Positions 22,902-32,591 are shown, counted from the stretch's first letter. The stretch: DNA of 46,484 nucleotides from an uncultured Myxococcales bacterium (GCA_937872925.1 CALMUT010000152.1:1-46484); one strand, 5' to 3'. Notes: a model not told the origin generated them from the sequence alone. Translations and numbers: made by a program.

Positions 22902-23885
22902 CTAGGGCGCCCACATGAAGCCGACGCGCAGACCGCCGCGCATGAAGTGTGCGCGCTCGCGTCCACCGCTCGGCAAGTAGTGCTCGTAGGCAACGGCCAA
23001 CCCCGCCCAGGGGATGAAGCCTCGAGTGCGCAACGCTTTGACGCCAATCGTGCCGCCAACGCGCCCGCCGTAACTCAAGGCGCCATCGTCAGCCTGGAAC
23101 AACGCCACCGGAGCAAGCTCCAGGTCGTAGTGCCAAGCGACGTTGTGGAAACGCAACACCAGCGGGACCGCTGGGAAGTAGTTGATGACCAGTTCCGTGG
23201 GCTGGGTGTTGGGACGTAACATGGCGCCGCCGCCGAATTCGGGCCCCAGTAGCAGTGTGAAGTTGGGGGAAAATCCGTAGCCACCCAAAATGCGCCCGTA
23301 GCCGCCGCCCCCAAAAGTCCAGCTGCCTTCGGTGCGACGAATTTGAAGTAGGCCTCCCGTCTCTAGACTCAGGCTCACCTTGCCAAAATCCGTCTGTCTT
23401 CCGCGAAACTCCGGCGACGGCGCGACCCAGAATGGGCAATCACCCACGTCTCGGAGCACTTGGGCAAACGCATCACGCTCCCGACCAGCGGCGCGCGCGG
23501 CGCGCACCTCGGAAGTCACATCGCCATACAGCGCAAACAGCTGCCGAGGGTCGCCGTGGCTGCGCGCCCGCTCACGCAACAACTCCGAGGCGCGCTCCCG
23601 TGCTTCCGGAAGCGCACGGCACACGGATTCCAACAACGTTGGCCGCACAGAGCGATAGGCTTCGGTATCCGTGAACCAACCCGTCAGCTCCTCGGACTCA
23701 ATGATGCGCTCCGTGTCCGCGACGAGTGCCTGAGCCTGCCGTTCCACCTCCATCACTGCGGGCGCGCCGGTATCCGCCGCAACCTGAGCGGTGACGCTGC
23801 TGAAAACCGTTGCCGTGAGGCAAGTGCTGAAAAGCCTTCGAACCAAGTAGCGAGGAGTAGTTGAGCCGCCGACGATGGAAGGCAA
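22902..23885 (-). CDS. Exported protein with outer-membrane barrel-like C-terminus
   Basis: A 327-residue protein by the start I chose. A signal peptide (LFSTCLTATVFSSVTAQVAA) is followed by a charged helical domain rich in Arg and Glu (about 50-150) and then alternating beta strands with aromatic residues (SPNFTLLLGPEFGGGAML, LRFHNVAWHYDLELAPVALF, LAVAYEHYLP) that look like a small outer-membrane barrel ending in GFMWAP. No ATG fits the signal peptide. TTG 23885 has a weak GGTGGG nine bases upstream; TTG 23846 gives a shorter, cleaner signal peptide. Function unknown. Divergent from the fusion gene. Confidence 0.62.
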   Translation of the reverse strand: MPSIVGGSTTPRYLVRRLFSTCLTATVFSSVTAQVAADTGAPAVMEVERQAQALVADTERIIESEELTGWFTDTEAYRSVRPTLLESVCRALPEARERASELLRERARSHGDPRQLFALYGDVTSEVRAARAAGRERDAFAQVLRDVGDCPFWVAPSPEFRGRQTDFGKVSLSLETGGLLQIRRTEGSWTFGGGGYGRILGGYGFSPNFTLLLGPEFGGGAMLRPNTQPTELVINYFPAVPLVLRFHNVAWHYDLELAPVALFQADDGALSYGGRVGGTIGVKALRTRGFIPWAGLAVAYEHYLPSGGRERAHFMRGGLRVGFMWAP

Positions 23886-24045
23886 GCCCAGTCGCCCACC
23901 GGAAGGGCCGAAAGCTGGACGCCAGGGCGAGGCGGCCGCGCGCTCCGGCCCCGGGCAGCGCGCGTTTAGCGGGAATTTCCGGCGGGTTCGGCGGCATTGG
24001 GCTGGCCGCTGGCCGCCCACGCGAACTTTCCGTATTCATCAGTCG

Positions 24046-27018
24046 ATGAACGAGGCAGCGCGTCCCAAAAAGAAGAAGCGGCGCAAGCGTTCGCGCTGGG
24101 GCCGGCGGCTCAATCAAAGCGTGCAGAACACCTTGGAGCTGATGCGGCTAGGGCGACTGACCGAACGCGAAGCGGTGGCATACGACGTGGTGCATCGCGA
24201 AGCCTCCTACCAACTTCGCCGATACAGGCCCCCACTCACCTCAGACCAAGACCGACCAGCGCTGCTTCTGATCCCGCCGTTGATGCTCACCGCGGAGATC
24301 TACGATTTGGCGCCGGACCTCTCAGCGGTCGATTTCCTGCTGAAGCAGGGCATCGATACCTGGGTGGTGGACTTTGGCGCGCCAGAGCAAATCGAGCACG
24401 GCATGACCCGCACTCTGGATGACCACGTGCGCGCGGTGATCGACGCCGTACGTCGCGTGCGCGATAGCACCGGGCGCTCGGTGCATTTGGCAGGATACTC
24501 CCAGGGCGGAATGTTTGCGTATCAGGCCGGCGCGTACTTGGGCTCAGAAGGCTTGGCGTCGATTGTCACTTTTGGCAGCCCCGTGGACATCCATCGAACA
24601 CTGCCCCGGGTGAGTACGGACGTCACCGCGCGTTTGATTCGAGGGCTGCGCGTCGTGGTCGAACCGCCGCTGCGCCGCATCGAGGGACTGCCCGGATTCC
24701 TGACCAGCACTGCCTTCAAGCTGCTTTCGCCAAAGAAGGAGCTCGAGCAGATGGTGGACTTTGTCACGAAGCTGCACGACCGAAACGCACTGGCCAAACG
24801 TGAAACCCGTCGCCGCTTCCTAAACGGTGAGGGCTTCGTCGCGTGGCCCGGCCCGGCGCTGCTCAAGTTCATTGATGAGTTCATCGTGCACAACCGCATG
24901 ATGAGCGGCGGATTTGTCGTCGACGGCCGCACCGTTGCGCTGTCGGATATACGCTGCCCCGTGCTGTGCTTTGTGGGCACTCGCGACGAAATCGCCCGGC
25001 CCGCCGCGGTTCGAGCCATCAAATATGCCGTGCAAAACGCGGAAGTCTTCGAGGCGGCCGTCCCAGCTGGCCACTTCGGCTTGGTGGTCGGCTCGACGTC
25101 GTTGCGAGAATCCTGGCCCACCGTCGTGGAATGGCTCAAGTGGCGCGAAGGTGCCGGAGGTCGGCCTCGGCTGCTCAGCGTTCCCGAAGCATCCACGGCT
25201 GGCGTCAGCGAACCCGAAGCGATTGAAGTCGAAGACGCGGCTTTCGATGAGCCCCTCGAAGTCGAGCTCTTCACCGACGCTTTACGCGGCACGGCGGAGC
25301 AACTTTGGAACAAACTCGGTGATGGGTTTGAGGATATCGCGCACTCTGCTGACGCGCTGCGCTACCAGTTGCCCCGACTGATGCGCTTGCATCGCCTGGA
25401 AGATGGGGCGCGCGTCAGTTTTTCACGCAGCCTACGTCGCCAGGCAGAGCGCATCGGCGACCAGACTTTCTTTCTCTGGAAAGGGCGCGCCTTTTCCTAT
25501 GCGGATGCCAACCGTCGCGTGGACGCGGTAGTGCGCGGATTGTACGAAGCCGGGGTCCGCCCTGGCCAGCGCGTTGCCGTTGTGATGCGCCCGCGCCCTA
25601 GCTTCCTGTCTGCGGTCACGGCGCTCAATCGGCTGGGTGCCGTCGCAGCCTTATGCAGTCCGGACCTCGCCGTGGCAGATCTGCGTGCGGCCATCGCCAC
25701 TGCGGAAGTCGCGCGCATTATCGCGGACCCGGAAACAGCGCCGCATGTGGCGCAGAGCAGCGCCGTCGAGACTTGGGTGCTCGGAGGTGGCGGCCCGAAC
25801 CGCACGCTGCCCCCGGGCGTACGGGATTTAGAGAGCATCAACCCGGAATCCGTGGAGTTTCCGAGCAATGTCAGCCTCGACGGAGGTCGCGCCGAAGATG
25901 CGGCGCTGGTCTTCATCACCGCAGGCCACGGCTTGCCACCCCGCGCGGCACGCATCACCAATCGTCGCTGGGCAATTTCCGCATGGGGCGCCGCCGCCGC
26001 CGCTACCCTCACCAAGCACGACACGGTGTATTGCTGCCTGCCGCTGCACCATCCCTCTGGGCTGCTTGTATCCGTTGGCGCCGCGCTGGTTTCGGGCACC
26101 CGCCTGGCGCTCGCGTCACACTTCGACCCCACGACCTTCTGGCGCGAGGTCCGCAGTTACGGTGCAACCGTCACTTTCTACGCCGGCGAGATGGTGCGCG
26201 AGTTGCTGTCCGCGCCACCCAGTGACGACGAACGCCGTGCGCCCCTGCGCCTGATGGCGGGCAGCGCGATGCGCCGCGCCCACCAAAAGCGCGTGCGGGA
26301 TCGTTTTGGCATCGGCGTACTCGAAATGTACGCATCCACCGAGTGCCCATTGGTGCTCGCGAATGCCTCGGGCAAGAAGATCGGCGCGCTGGGGCGGCCA
26401 CTACCGGGCAGCTCCGAGCCGTTGCTCTTGCAGTGGGACTTCGAGCGCGAAGACTTCGCACGCTCCGAAACTGGCGCTGCGCTGCGAGCGAGTGCCGGCC
26501 GTCCCGGCCTATTGCTCGCTCGGGTGCAACAGAGCCGGGTCACTCCGTCACGCGAACGGATCCTCTCTGGCGTGCTGACGCCCGGCGACGCTTGGTTCGT
26601 CACGGGGGATCTGCTGCGCCAAGACAGCGACGGCGACTTCTGGTTCGTCGAGCGCGCCAGCGAAGTGATCCACAGTAGCGCGGGCCCCGTCTACCCGCGC
26701 GCGGTGGAGGATGCGCTGTATCTGCTGCCGGAGGTCGCACAGGCGGCAGTCTATGCGGTGACCGGTCCAGCCGACGCTGCGCAGGTCGTCGCCAGCATCG
26801 TCTTCGAAGGCGTAGCTCTCTCCGTAGACGCGCTGGTGCGTCATCTCGCCGAACACCTGCCGCCCCATGCCATACCAGAGGTCTATCGCTTCTCGACAAA
26901 GCTTCCGCTCACCGACGGCTTCCGCCCCATCAAACCCTTGCTGCGCACCCGAGGCGACGAATTCACGCAAAGCGAATACCGGCGCTCGCCAGCGCATGCC
27001 AGCAGCGTGCACGCCTGA
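24046..27018 (+). CDS. Lipase/PhaC-like hydrolase fused to an adenylate-forming domain (Rv1683-like)
   Basis: A 990-residue fusion. The N-terminus is strongly basic (PKKKKRRKRSRW, 7-18). Residues about 60-365 form an alpha/beta-hydrolase close to class III PHA synthases, but the elbow is GYSQGG with Ser152 instead of the synthase Cys; Asp314 (GTRDE) and His343 (AGHFG) complete a lipase-type triad. Residues about 455-970 are an AMP-binding acyl-CoA-synthetase-like domain with MYASTE (761-766) and TGD (853-855). The phosphate loop reads ITAGHGLPPRA (624-634) in place of the usual TSGTTGxPKG, and the terminal catalytic-Lys region is LTDGFRPIK instead of GKI, so ligase activity is doubtful. Architecture and length match mycobacterial Rv1683, annotated as a bifunctional acyl-CoA synthase/lipase. 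Start ATG 24046; no strong Shine-Dalgarno. Confidence 0.85.
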   Translation: MNEAARPKKKKRRKRSRWGRRLNQSVQNTLELMRLGRLTEREAVAYDVVHREASYQLRRYRPPLTSDQDRPALLLIPPLMLTAEIYDLAPDLSAVDFLLKQGIDTWVVDFGAPEQIEHGMTRTLDDHVRAVIDAVRRVRDSTGRSVHLAGYSQGGMFAYQAGAYLGSEGLASIVTFGSPVDIHRTLPRVSTDVTARLIRGLRVVVEPPLRRIEGLPGFLTSTAFKLLSPKKELEQMVDFVTKLHDRNALAKRETRRRFLNGEGFVAWPGPALLKFIDEFIVHNRMMSGGFVVDGRTVALSDIRCPVLCFVGTRDEIARPAAVRAIKYAVQNAEVFEAAVPAGHFGLVVGSTSLRESWPTVVEWLKWREGAGGRPRLLSVPEASTAGVSEPEAIEVEDAAFDEPLEVELFTDALRGTAEQLWNKLGDGFEDIAHSADALRYQLPRLMRLHRLEDGARVSFSRSLRRQAERIGDQTFFLWKGRAFSYADANRRVDAVVRGLYEAGVRPGQRVAVVMRPRPSFLSAVTALNRLGAVAALCSPDLAVADLRAAIATAEVARIIADPETAPHVAQSSAVETWVLGGGGPNRTLPPGVRDLESINPESVEFPSNVSLDGGRAEDAALVFITAGHGLPPRAARITNRRWAISAWGAAAAATLTKHDTVYCCLPLHHPSGLLVSVGAALVSGTRLALASHFDPTTFWREVRSYGATVTFYAGEMVRELLSAPPSDDERRAPLRLMAGSAMRRAHQKRVRDRFGIGVLEMYASTECPLVLANASGKKIGALGRPLPGSSEPLLLQWDFEREDFARSETGAALRASAGRPGLLLARVQQSRVTPSRERILSGVLTPGDAWFVTGDLLRQDSDGDFWFVERASEVIHSSAGPVYPRAVEDALYLLPEVAQAAVYAVTGPADAAQVVASIVFEGVALSVDALVRHLAEHLPPHAIPEVYRFSTKLPLTDGFRPIKPLLRTRGDEFTQSEYRRSPAHASSVHA

Positions 27019-27132
27019 TAGGGGGTTGGGTCGCGACGCAGCCCGCCACGGCCGCACGACTCTCGACCCGGGCGTCAGATGGCGAGCGCCGGCGCAGCAT
27101 CGGGGATGTGCTAAAAGGGTGAACTCGGGGCG

Positions 27133-27149
27133 CCGGGCACAGAGCCCGG
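27133..27149. other. Perfect stem-loop in the leader of the glycine-rich lipoprotein
   Basis: CCGGGC (27133-27138) and GCCCGG (27144-27149) pair across ACAGA, 35 nt before the ATG at 27184. There is no T tract after it. It may be a leftover rho-dependent terminator of the fusion gene, an mRNA structure, or chance. Confidence 0.25.
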
Positions 27150-27183
27150 ACCGCTCAGATCGTGCACCGAGGATTACCTACCG

Positions 27184-27732
27184 ATGACCCAAAGACACCT
27201 GACCCGAAGGCTCATTCTCCTCGGCTGCGGCGCCGGTCTGGCAACGCTCGCTTGCGGCGATGACGCGGGTGACGGCGGCGGAACGGGCGCAACCACTGGA
27301 ACGGGCGGCGCCACTGGCACGGGCGCAACCACCGGCACCGGCGGCGCTGGAACAGGCGGCGCTACTGGAACGGGCGGCACGGGAACGGGCGGCTCTGCCG
27401 GAGCAGGCGGCGCTGCGGGCGCGTGTGGAGCCATGCTGTTGGTGAAGGGCTCCAACTACAGTTCCGATCCACACGATCTTACCATCCCGCTATCCGACAT
27501 CGTGGCCGGCGTGACCAAGAAATACACCACCACCGGCACCACTCACGACCACGACATCACGCTCACGGAAGCGGATTTCACTGCGCTTCAGAAGGGCGAG
27601 ACGGTGAAGAAATACGTCTGCTTGGAAGAAGCGAAGTTTACGGATCACGAGTTCGCGATCAGCTGCGCAGATCCCAACATCCAGCCCGCGCTCGAGGGCG
27701 AGATCGGCACACCAAGCAACTGCCCCGGCTGA
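27184..27732 (+). CDS. Glycine-rich-linker lipoprotein with a His/Asp motif domain
   Basis: A 182-residue exported protein. The N-terminus has a RR pair and a lipoprotein-type signal (Cys24 in LATLAC, or Cys15 in LLGC). Residues 30-80 are a Gly/Thr/Ala repeat linker. The C-terminal domain (81-182) contains TGTTHDHDITLTEADFTAL (118-136), a His-Asp-His-Asp cluster that could bind a metal, and three Cys. I have an impression that similar short His-x-His domains occur in secreted bacterial proteins, but the function is unknown. GAGGA (27169-27173) is 10 nt before the ATG. Confidence 0.75.
   Translation: MTQRHLTRRLILLGCGAGLATLACGDDAGDGGGTGATTGTGGATGTGATTGTGGAGTGGATGTGGTGTGGSAGAGGAAGACGAMLLVKGSNYSSDPHDLTIPLSDIVAGVTKKYTTTGTTHDHDITLTEADFTALQKGETVKKYVCLEEAKFTDHEFAISCADPNIQPALEGEIGTPSNCPG
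27271..27423 (+). repeat. Gly/Thr/Ala-coding low-complexity repeat
   Basis: Irregular GGAACGGGCGGC- and GGCACGGGCGCA-like units encode the linker between the lipid anchor and the folded domain of the 27184 lipoprotein. The units are degenerate, in frame, and not interspersed with unique spacers, so this is not a CRISPR-like array. Confidence 0.85.
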
Positions 27733-27846
27733 CGCTCCGTCGCTTAAGGGAAACGCTGGCGACCCGCTAGCCGAAAGCGCGTCGCAGCGGGCTCTCGATG
27801 CTCCCGGATGCCTGCCAGGGCGCGCCAATGGCGGCTCCAGGAGCGT

Positions 27847-28389
27847 CTACTGGGCGAGCGTCACACGTTCTAGCGTCGACTCCAGCGTGGCCCCGCCACT
27901 CGTCGTCACGTAGAGCGCGCTCTCAGTTCGCGTCAGCTCAAACTTCGCACGCCGATCGATCTTGCCAGCGAGTGCCTCAAGGAACGCGGGATCCATCGAC
28001 CAGACTTCGACAGCTTCGGCGTTGTGGATCGTCTGGCCTTCGGTCTGCCGCCGGAGCTGCGCCAGGTCGTGCGTGTAGATGACCAGCTTGGCGGCCTTGG
28101 AAGCCTTGTGCATCCGCTCCGCCGAGGGGGCGCCCACTTCAATCAGGACGCGGAGCAAGCCCGTCGCGTCCCGGACGGAAATCGGCGCCTCGTCGCTGGA
28201 AGAAAGTCCGCCTTTGCTGAACGCAATGCCGTCTTCGTAGGAAAGGCAATATGCCAGCGTGCGTGCAAGCAGACGCGACATCGTCTCCGATGGGTGCTGT
28301 GCCACGCGCAAATCGAGGGTTTCGTAGACGCCACGGTCCACATCCGAGAGCGCAATCGCGAAGTGGTGCATGGTCGCGGTGGCCGCCAT
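27847..28389 (-). CDS. yaeQ: YaeQ family protein
   Basis: A 180-residue protein matching YaeQ in length and order of blocks: a start of the form MA.TAT..... followed by DVDRGVYETLDLRVAQHPSE (16-35), RLLARTLAYCL, IAFSKGGLSSSDEAP, VLIEVGAPSAERMHKASKAA (80-99), and VIYTHD. YaeQ proteins have a PD-(D/E)XK-nuclease-like fold; their function is not settled, with an early report of an RfaH-related suppressor role in E. coli. The start ATG 28389 matches the family N-terminus. It converges with the glycine-rich lipoprotein across 114 nt. Confidence 0.88.
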   Translation of the reverse strand: MAATATMHHFAIALSDVDRGVYETLDLRVAQHPSETMSRLLARTLAYCLSYEDGIAFSKGGLSSSDEAPISVRDATGLLRVLIEVGAPSAERMHKASKAAKLVIYTHDLAQLRRQTEGQTIHNAEAVEVWSMDPAFLEALAGKIDRRAKFELTRTESALYVTTSGGATLESTLERVTLAQ

Positions 28390-28444
28390 TTCGCCAGCCT
28401 ACGCGATTTCCGGAGACGACGGACTACGCCTCTCGCAATGGGTT

Positions 28445-29263
28445 CTAGCCTTGGCTCCGGGGCGCGGTGTGCACTTGAGGGCGCGCCTTGCACTCCACTT
28501 CGATGGGCACTGAGAGCTCCACCGTGGGATTGGGCAGCGCTGCCTTATTGGTTGCTGTGCAGCCGCCCGGCCCAGGCTTCGTCTCCCAGTTGTCGATGTG
28601 GAACACGGCGGAGACGCGGTAGCGGAGCGCCAGCGATGTCGTTCCTCCCCAAGCATTCGCGCGTTCACAGGCATCCCAGGCACGGAGGCGGTCGTCGTCC
28701 GTAGGCGAGAAGCTCCCCGTGATGGGCGCACCCAGATTCGGGGACGCGCCGATGGAAAAGAGTCCGGCCGCTGGCCCGTTCAGAGCCACGCGCACGGCGT
28801 CCTTCTTTTTCGTCTTGCGCGCACACTTCGATGCGGGCAGCGCGCTGCAAGACGGATTGCATTGGTTCGCCGGAGCCGGCCCCCAGCGCACGACGTCGAA
28901 CTTCACCGAGTACGCCACCGAGCCAGTGGACGATCCGCCTGTGCGGCTTTCCTCACGCGCCTTGAGCGTCACGCTAGGTGTTGTGGTCGCAGTGAACTTC
29001 TGCGCCGGCGCCATATAGGCGTCGCCGCCCTGGAACGTGTCCACGCTGTAGTCGCCGATCTCCCCGGCGGCGAGATACGCGCGGGCCTTATGTCCTCCCG
29101 CGAGGGTCGTGCAATCGAACCGACCGGACACCAGCTTGCAGCCACTACGCAATAGATCGTTTTTGGCTGCGCTCGCCCGTGGGGCCGACACTTGCGTGTC
29201 GCCCTGCGCTTGTGAAACCAAGAGCACGACCGTGCTGGCGAGAAAGGAGGCTCGAAGACGCAT
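28445..29263 (-). CDS. Secreted Cys-containing protein, unknown function
   Basis: A 272-residue protein with a signal peptide (MRLRASFLASTVVLLVSQAQG, cleavage near residue 21; start ATG 29263 rather than 29290). The mature part has six to eight Cys in CNPSCSALPASKC-type spacing, suggesting disulfides, and a long polar middle without a catalytic motif. I do not recognise it. The 55-nt gap to yaeQ and same strand allow co-transcription. Confidence 0.65.
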   Translation of the reverse strand: MRLRASFLASTVVLLVSQAQGDTQVSAPRASAAKNDLLRSGCKLVSGRFDCTTLAGGHKARAYLAAGEIGDYSVDTFQGGDAYMAPAQKFTATTTPSVTLKAREESRTGGSSTGSVAYSVKFDVVRWGPAPANQCNPSCSALPASKCARKTKKKDAVRVALNGPAAGLFSIGASPNLGAPITGSFSPTDDDRLRAWDACERANAWGGTTSLALRYRVSAVFHIDNWETKPGPGGCTATNKAALPNPTVELSVPIEVECKARPQVHTAPRSQG

Positions 29264-29326
29264 CTCGGCATCATACGCCAAGAGCCCCAAGGTCGCTCCC
29301 TCGCGGCGTGCCGTTTTTCTTGGGGG

Positions 29327-30580
29327 TCAGCGAGCGGCGCCGACCCGGGCTTTTAACCGCGCTATGGCCTGTTCCAGGCTGGCCATGGCGGGGCCAAAGG
29401 AAAACCTCACGTGGTGTTTGAACCGCGATGCGCGTCCCAAGCGCCGCTGCCCCGGATCCACATCGAAGAACTTGCCGGGCACGGTGATCACTTTCTCTTC
29501 GAGGGCCATTCGGAAGAAGTCGTCGCAGTTTCTGAGCGAGCCCGGCAACCCAGACACGTCGCCCCAGGCGTAAAAGGTGCCTTCGGGTTCGACATCGAAG
29601 CGCACGCCGATATCGCGCAGACCGGCAACCAGCCGGTCCCGCTTGGCACCAAACGCGGCATGAATGGCCGCGCCCTCGCTCCGCGCATGTTCCGCCGTGA
29701 CGATCTCCACCGCAGCACGCTGCAACGGACGCGATCCGCCACCGTCCAAGAAGGACCCGGCGCTCGCGGCGGCTTCAATCACCGGCTTGGGCGCGACGAT
29801 CCACGTGGTGCGCCAGCCGGGGTAGCGCCAGTTCTTCGTCAGTCCATCGAAAATCACGACGGGATCGCGATCGACGTCCTCGACATATTCGGCCGCGCTG
29901 ACAATGCTCGGCTGCTGGCTCCAGATGTAGTGAGAGTAAAACTCGTCAGTGAGTAGCGTGCAGTCCAGCTCCCGCGCAGCCGCCACCCACTGCTCAAGCT
30001 CTGTGCCGGCGATGAGTTTGCCGGTGGGGTTACAGGGATTGGACAGCAGCACCGCGCCGAGCCCGCGGCCGAGGATCTCTCTGCGCAGCTCATCGATGGT
30101 GAAACTGTAGCCCCGCTCCGGATCGAGCAACACCGGGATCGGAATGAAGCGCCGGAAGACATCGAGCAGCTCTTCGTACGCCGTGTAGTCAGGCAAAAAG
30201 TGGCCCAAGTTCACGGTGCCAATGGCAGCGCAGGCGCGCATGATGGAAACGCGCCCGCCGCCAGCGATGGCCACGTTCTCCGCGCTGTACTTGGAACCAC
30301 GACCGCGCCGAAACAGGTCGTTGTACATGCTCGCCACCGCTTCACGCAGCTCCCAGATCCCCGCGACGGGCGCATACTCTTGATCGGCGTCGGTGATCTG
30401 CACCTGGCGCACACGCGGCGGCGCGCCAGGAAGTTCCCCCGCTTCGGGCATGCCCTGGCCCAGATTGCTCCACGCAGGGTCGTCCTGCCGGTAGCCGAGG
30501 CGAGAGGCTTCGGACATCACGTAGATGACTCCCGTGCGGGGCACGGTGCGAAAGGCGCCTGGCTGCATGAGGCGGACCAT
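29327..30580 (-). CDS. Class I/II PLP-dependent aminotransferase
   Basis: A 417-residue fold-type I aminotransferase. The substrate/cofactor blocks are present: NLGQGMPEAG early, EYAPVAGIWELREAV (68-82), LLSNPCNPTGKL with the conserved Asn/Pro, DEFYSHYIW, and the Schiff-base Lys in FDGLTKNWRYPGWRTTW, with the carboxylate-binding Arg in the C-terminal FKHHVRFSFG. It transfers an amino group between an amino acid and a keto acid; the donor cannot be named. It is divergent from speD, 146 nt away. The start ATG 30580 gives a plausible N-terminus, but ATG 30568 is possible and no clear Shine-Dalgarno exists. Confidence 0.88.
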   Translation of the reverse strand: MVRLMQPGAFRTVPRTGVIYVMSEASRLGYRQDDPAWSNLGQGMPEAGELPGAPPRVRQVQITDADQEYAPVAGIWELREAVASMYNDLFRRGRGSKYSAENVAIAGGGRVSIMRACAAIGTVNLGHFLPDYTAYEELLDVFRRFIPIPVLLDPERGYSFTIDELRREILGRGLGAVLLSNPCNPTGKLIAGTELEQWVAAARELDCTLLTDEFYSHYIWSQQPSIVSAAEYVEDVDRDPVVIFDGLTKNWRYPGWRTTWIVAPKPVIEAAASAGSFLDGGGSRPLQRAAVEIVTAEHARSEGAAIHAAFGAKRDRLVAGLRDIGVRFDVEPEGTFYAWGDVSGLPGSLRNCDDFFRMALEEKVITVPGKFFDVDPGQRRLGRASRFKHHVRFSFGPAMASLEQAIARLKARVGAAR

Positions 30581-30726
30581 ACTCAGCTGCCGAGGGAAGT
30601 GCGCGAAATTCTCCAGCGCGAGGATGCCTGTTTTTTCGCGGTGAAGCGGACTGCGACTCGGACGCGTGCAACTCTCGCATGCCGCCTGGCCTCGCGCTAT
30701 GGTCGCCGCCCCCTGCTCCCGGAGCC

Positions 30727-31164
30727 ATGCCAGTGAAGACCCTCGGTCGCCATCTCATTGCAGAATTCTACGACTGCGATCTGAGCATCATCGACGACGT
30801 CGAGGCCATGCGCCGAGTGTTGCACGCGACGGCCAAAGTCGTGCGTGCCACGGTGGTCGGCGAAGCCTTCCATCACTTTGCGCCCCAAGGGGTCAGCGGC
30901 ACGTTGGTCATCGCGGAGAGCCACATCTCGCTGCATACCTGGCCGGAGCAAGGCTACGTCGCCGTGGACATCTTCACCTGTGGCGAGCTCGACCCAAACG
31001 ACGGCGTGGAAACCCTGGCCGAGCAACTCAAGGCTGCAAGCTATCGGCTGCAAGAGATCACCCGGGGCTTGCCTTCCGACATTGAAGCCGGAAAGAAACT
31101 GGTCCCCCAAGACGTGCGCGTCGTGACGCGACTGCACGAAGCACGCCCGCGGGCGCTGGACTGA
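30727..31164 (+). CDS. speD: S-adenosylmethionine decarboxylase proenzyme
   Basis: A 145-residue class 1b SpeD, making decarboxylated SAM for spermidine synthesis. The self-cleavage Glu64-Ser65 in [12 protein letters not shown] gives the pyruvoyl group; His70 and Cys85 (DIFTCG) are the other catalytic residues, each offset by two from the Thermotoga enzyme. The frame extends upstream to 30679, but the family N-terminus fits ATG 30727. It is followed 23 nt later by asnS. No spermidine synthase is in the window. Confidence 0.95.
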   Translation: MPVKTLGRHLIAEFYDCDLSIIDDVEAMRRVLHATAKVVRATVVGEAFHHFAPQGVSGTLVIAESHISLHTWPEQGYVAVDIFTCGELDPNDGVETLAEQLKAASYRLQEITRGLPSDIEAGKKLVPQDVRVVTRLHEARPRALD

Positions 31165-31187
31165 GAATTGACGTATACGAGGACCCC

Positions 31188-32591
31188 ATGACAGCGACGG
31201 TTTCGGTCAAGCGCGCCCTCAGTGGCGAAGTGGCAGAGGGTACAGAAGTCACCGTGCAGGGCTGGGCCCGCACCCGGCGTGATTCCAAAGCGGGGCTTTC
31301 CTTCGTGCACTTACACGATGGCTCCTGTTTCCACCCGATTCAACTGGTAGTCGAAAAGAGCCTTTCGAACTACGAAGCTGACGTGCTGCGCATCACCAGC
31401 GGCGCATCTTTGCGATGCACCGGCACCCTCGTGCGCTCTCAAGGCAAGGGGCAGTCCTTCGAGATCCAGGCCAAGCACGTAGAACTGATCGGTGTGGTGG
31501 AGGATCCGGACACCTATCCGATCCAGCCCAAAGCGCACAGCATGGAGTTTCTGCGGGAGGTGGCGCATCTGAGGCCGCGCACCAACACCTTCGGCGCCGT
31601 CGCGCGGGTGCGTCAGACCATTGCCCAAGCCATTCATCGCTACTTCCACGAACGCGAATTTGTATGGGTCAACACGCCGATCATCACTGCCAGTGACTGC
31701 GAAGGTGCTGGCGACATGTTCCGGGTCTCCACTCTGGATCTTGCGAACTTGCCCCGCACCCCGGAGGGCAAGATCGACTTCTCCAAGGACTTCTTCGGCA
31801 AAGAAGCGTTCCTGACCGTAAGCGGCCAACTGGCGGTCGAAGCGTACTGCTTGGCGCTTTCCAAGGTGTACACCTTCGGTCCAACCTTTCGCGCCGAAAA
31901 CTCCAACACCGCGCGCCACCTGGCTGAGTTCTGGATGGTGGAACCTGAAATCGCGTTCGCGGATCTCAACGACGATGCGGACCTTGCCGAAGACTTCTTG
32001 AAGTACGTATTCCGCGCCGTGCTCGACGAGCGACCGGACGACATGGCGTTCTTCGCCGAACGCATCGAAAAGACTGCCATCGATCGCTTGACGTCCTTCA
32101 TTGAACAGAGCTTTGCGAGGGTGGACTACAGCGACGCCGTCAAGATCCTGGAAGGCACCAAGAAGAAGTTCGAGTTCCCGGTCAAATGGGGCGCCGACCT
32201 GCAAACCGAACACGAGCGATTCTTGGTCGAGGAACACTTCAAGAAGCCCGTCGTGGTCATGAACTACCCCGCGGAGATCAAGGCGTTCTACATGCGGCTA
32301 AACGACGACGAAAAGACCGTCGCGGCCATGGACGTGCTGGCTCCGGGCATCGGAGAGATCATCGGCGGCTCCCAGCGCGAGGAGCGACTGGACGTCTTAG
32401 ACCAACGCCTCGTGGCACACCAACTCGAACCGAGTGCCTACGGCTGGTACCGGGATCTGCGTCGCTACGGCACCGTGCCCCACGCGGGCTTTGGTCTCGG
32501 TCTGGAGCGACTCGTCGTCTACGCCACCGGCGTGGCGAACATCCGCGACGCTATTCCGTACCCGCGCACGCCGGGCAATGCAGCCTTCTGA
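31188..32591 (+). CDS. asnS: Asparagine--tRNA ligase
   Basis: A 467-residue class IIb aminoacyl-tRNA synthetase, the usual length (E. coli about 466). The N-terminal OB-fold anticodon-binding domain covers about 8-105, and the catalytic core has [21 protein letters not shown] (motif 2) and [10 protein letters not shown] (motif 3, about 433-442). The active-site ...[15 protein letters not shown]... segment is typical of AsnRS. GAGGA (31179-31183) is four bases before ATG 31188. It is preceded by speD and overlaps a lipoprotein gene by 14 nt at its end. Confidence 0.97.
   Translation: MTATVSVKRALSGEVAEGTEVTVQGWARTRRDSKAGLSFVHLHDGSCFHPIQLVVEKSLSNYEADVLRITSGASLRCTGTLVRSQGKGQSFEIQAKHVELIGVVEDPDTYPIQPKAHSMEFLREVAHLRPRTNTFGAVARVRQTIAQAIHRYFHEREFVWVNTPIITASDCEGAGDMFRVSTLDLANLPRTPEGKIDFSKDFFGKEAFLTVSGQLAVEAYCLALSKVYTFGPTFRAENSNTARHLAEFWMVEPEIAFADLNDDADLAEDFLKYVFRAVLDERPDDMAFFAERIEKTAIDRLTSFIEQSFARVDYSDAVKILEGTKKKFEFPVKWGADLQTEHERFLVEEHFKKPVVVMNYPAEIKAFYMRLNDDEKTVAAMDVLAPGIGEIIGGSQREERLDVLDQRLVAHQLEPSAYGWYRDLRRYGTVPHAGFGLGLERLVVYATGVANIRDAIPYPRTPGNAAF

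Noticed and set aside
24046..27018. OleB-OleC fusion (long-chain olefin synthesis)
   Set aside because: The hydrolase part is PhaC-like with a Ser nucleophile rather than the Asp nucleophile of the haloalkane-dehalogenase-like OleB, and no OleA or OleD genes are near. The Rv1683-like reading fits better.
27271..27423. Possible CRISPR-like repeat array
   Set aside because: Repeats are degenerate, in frame and without unique spacers; they encode a Gly/Thr/Ala linker.
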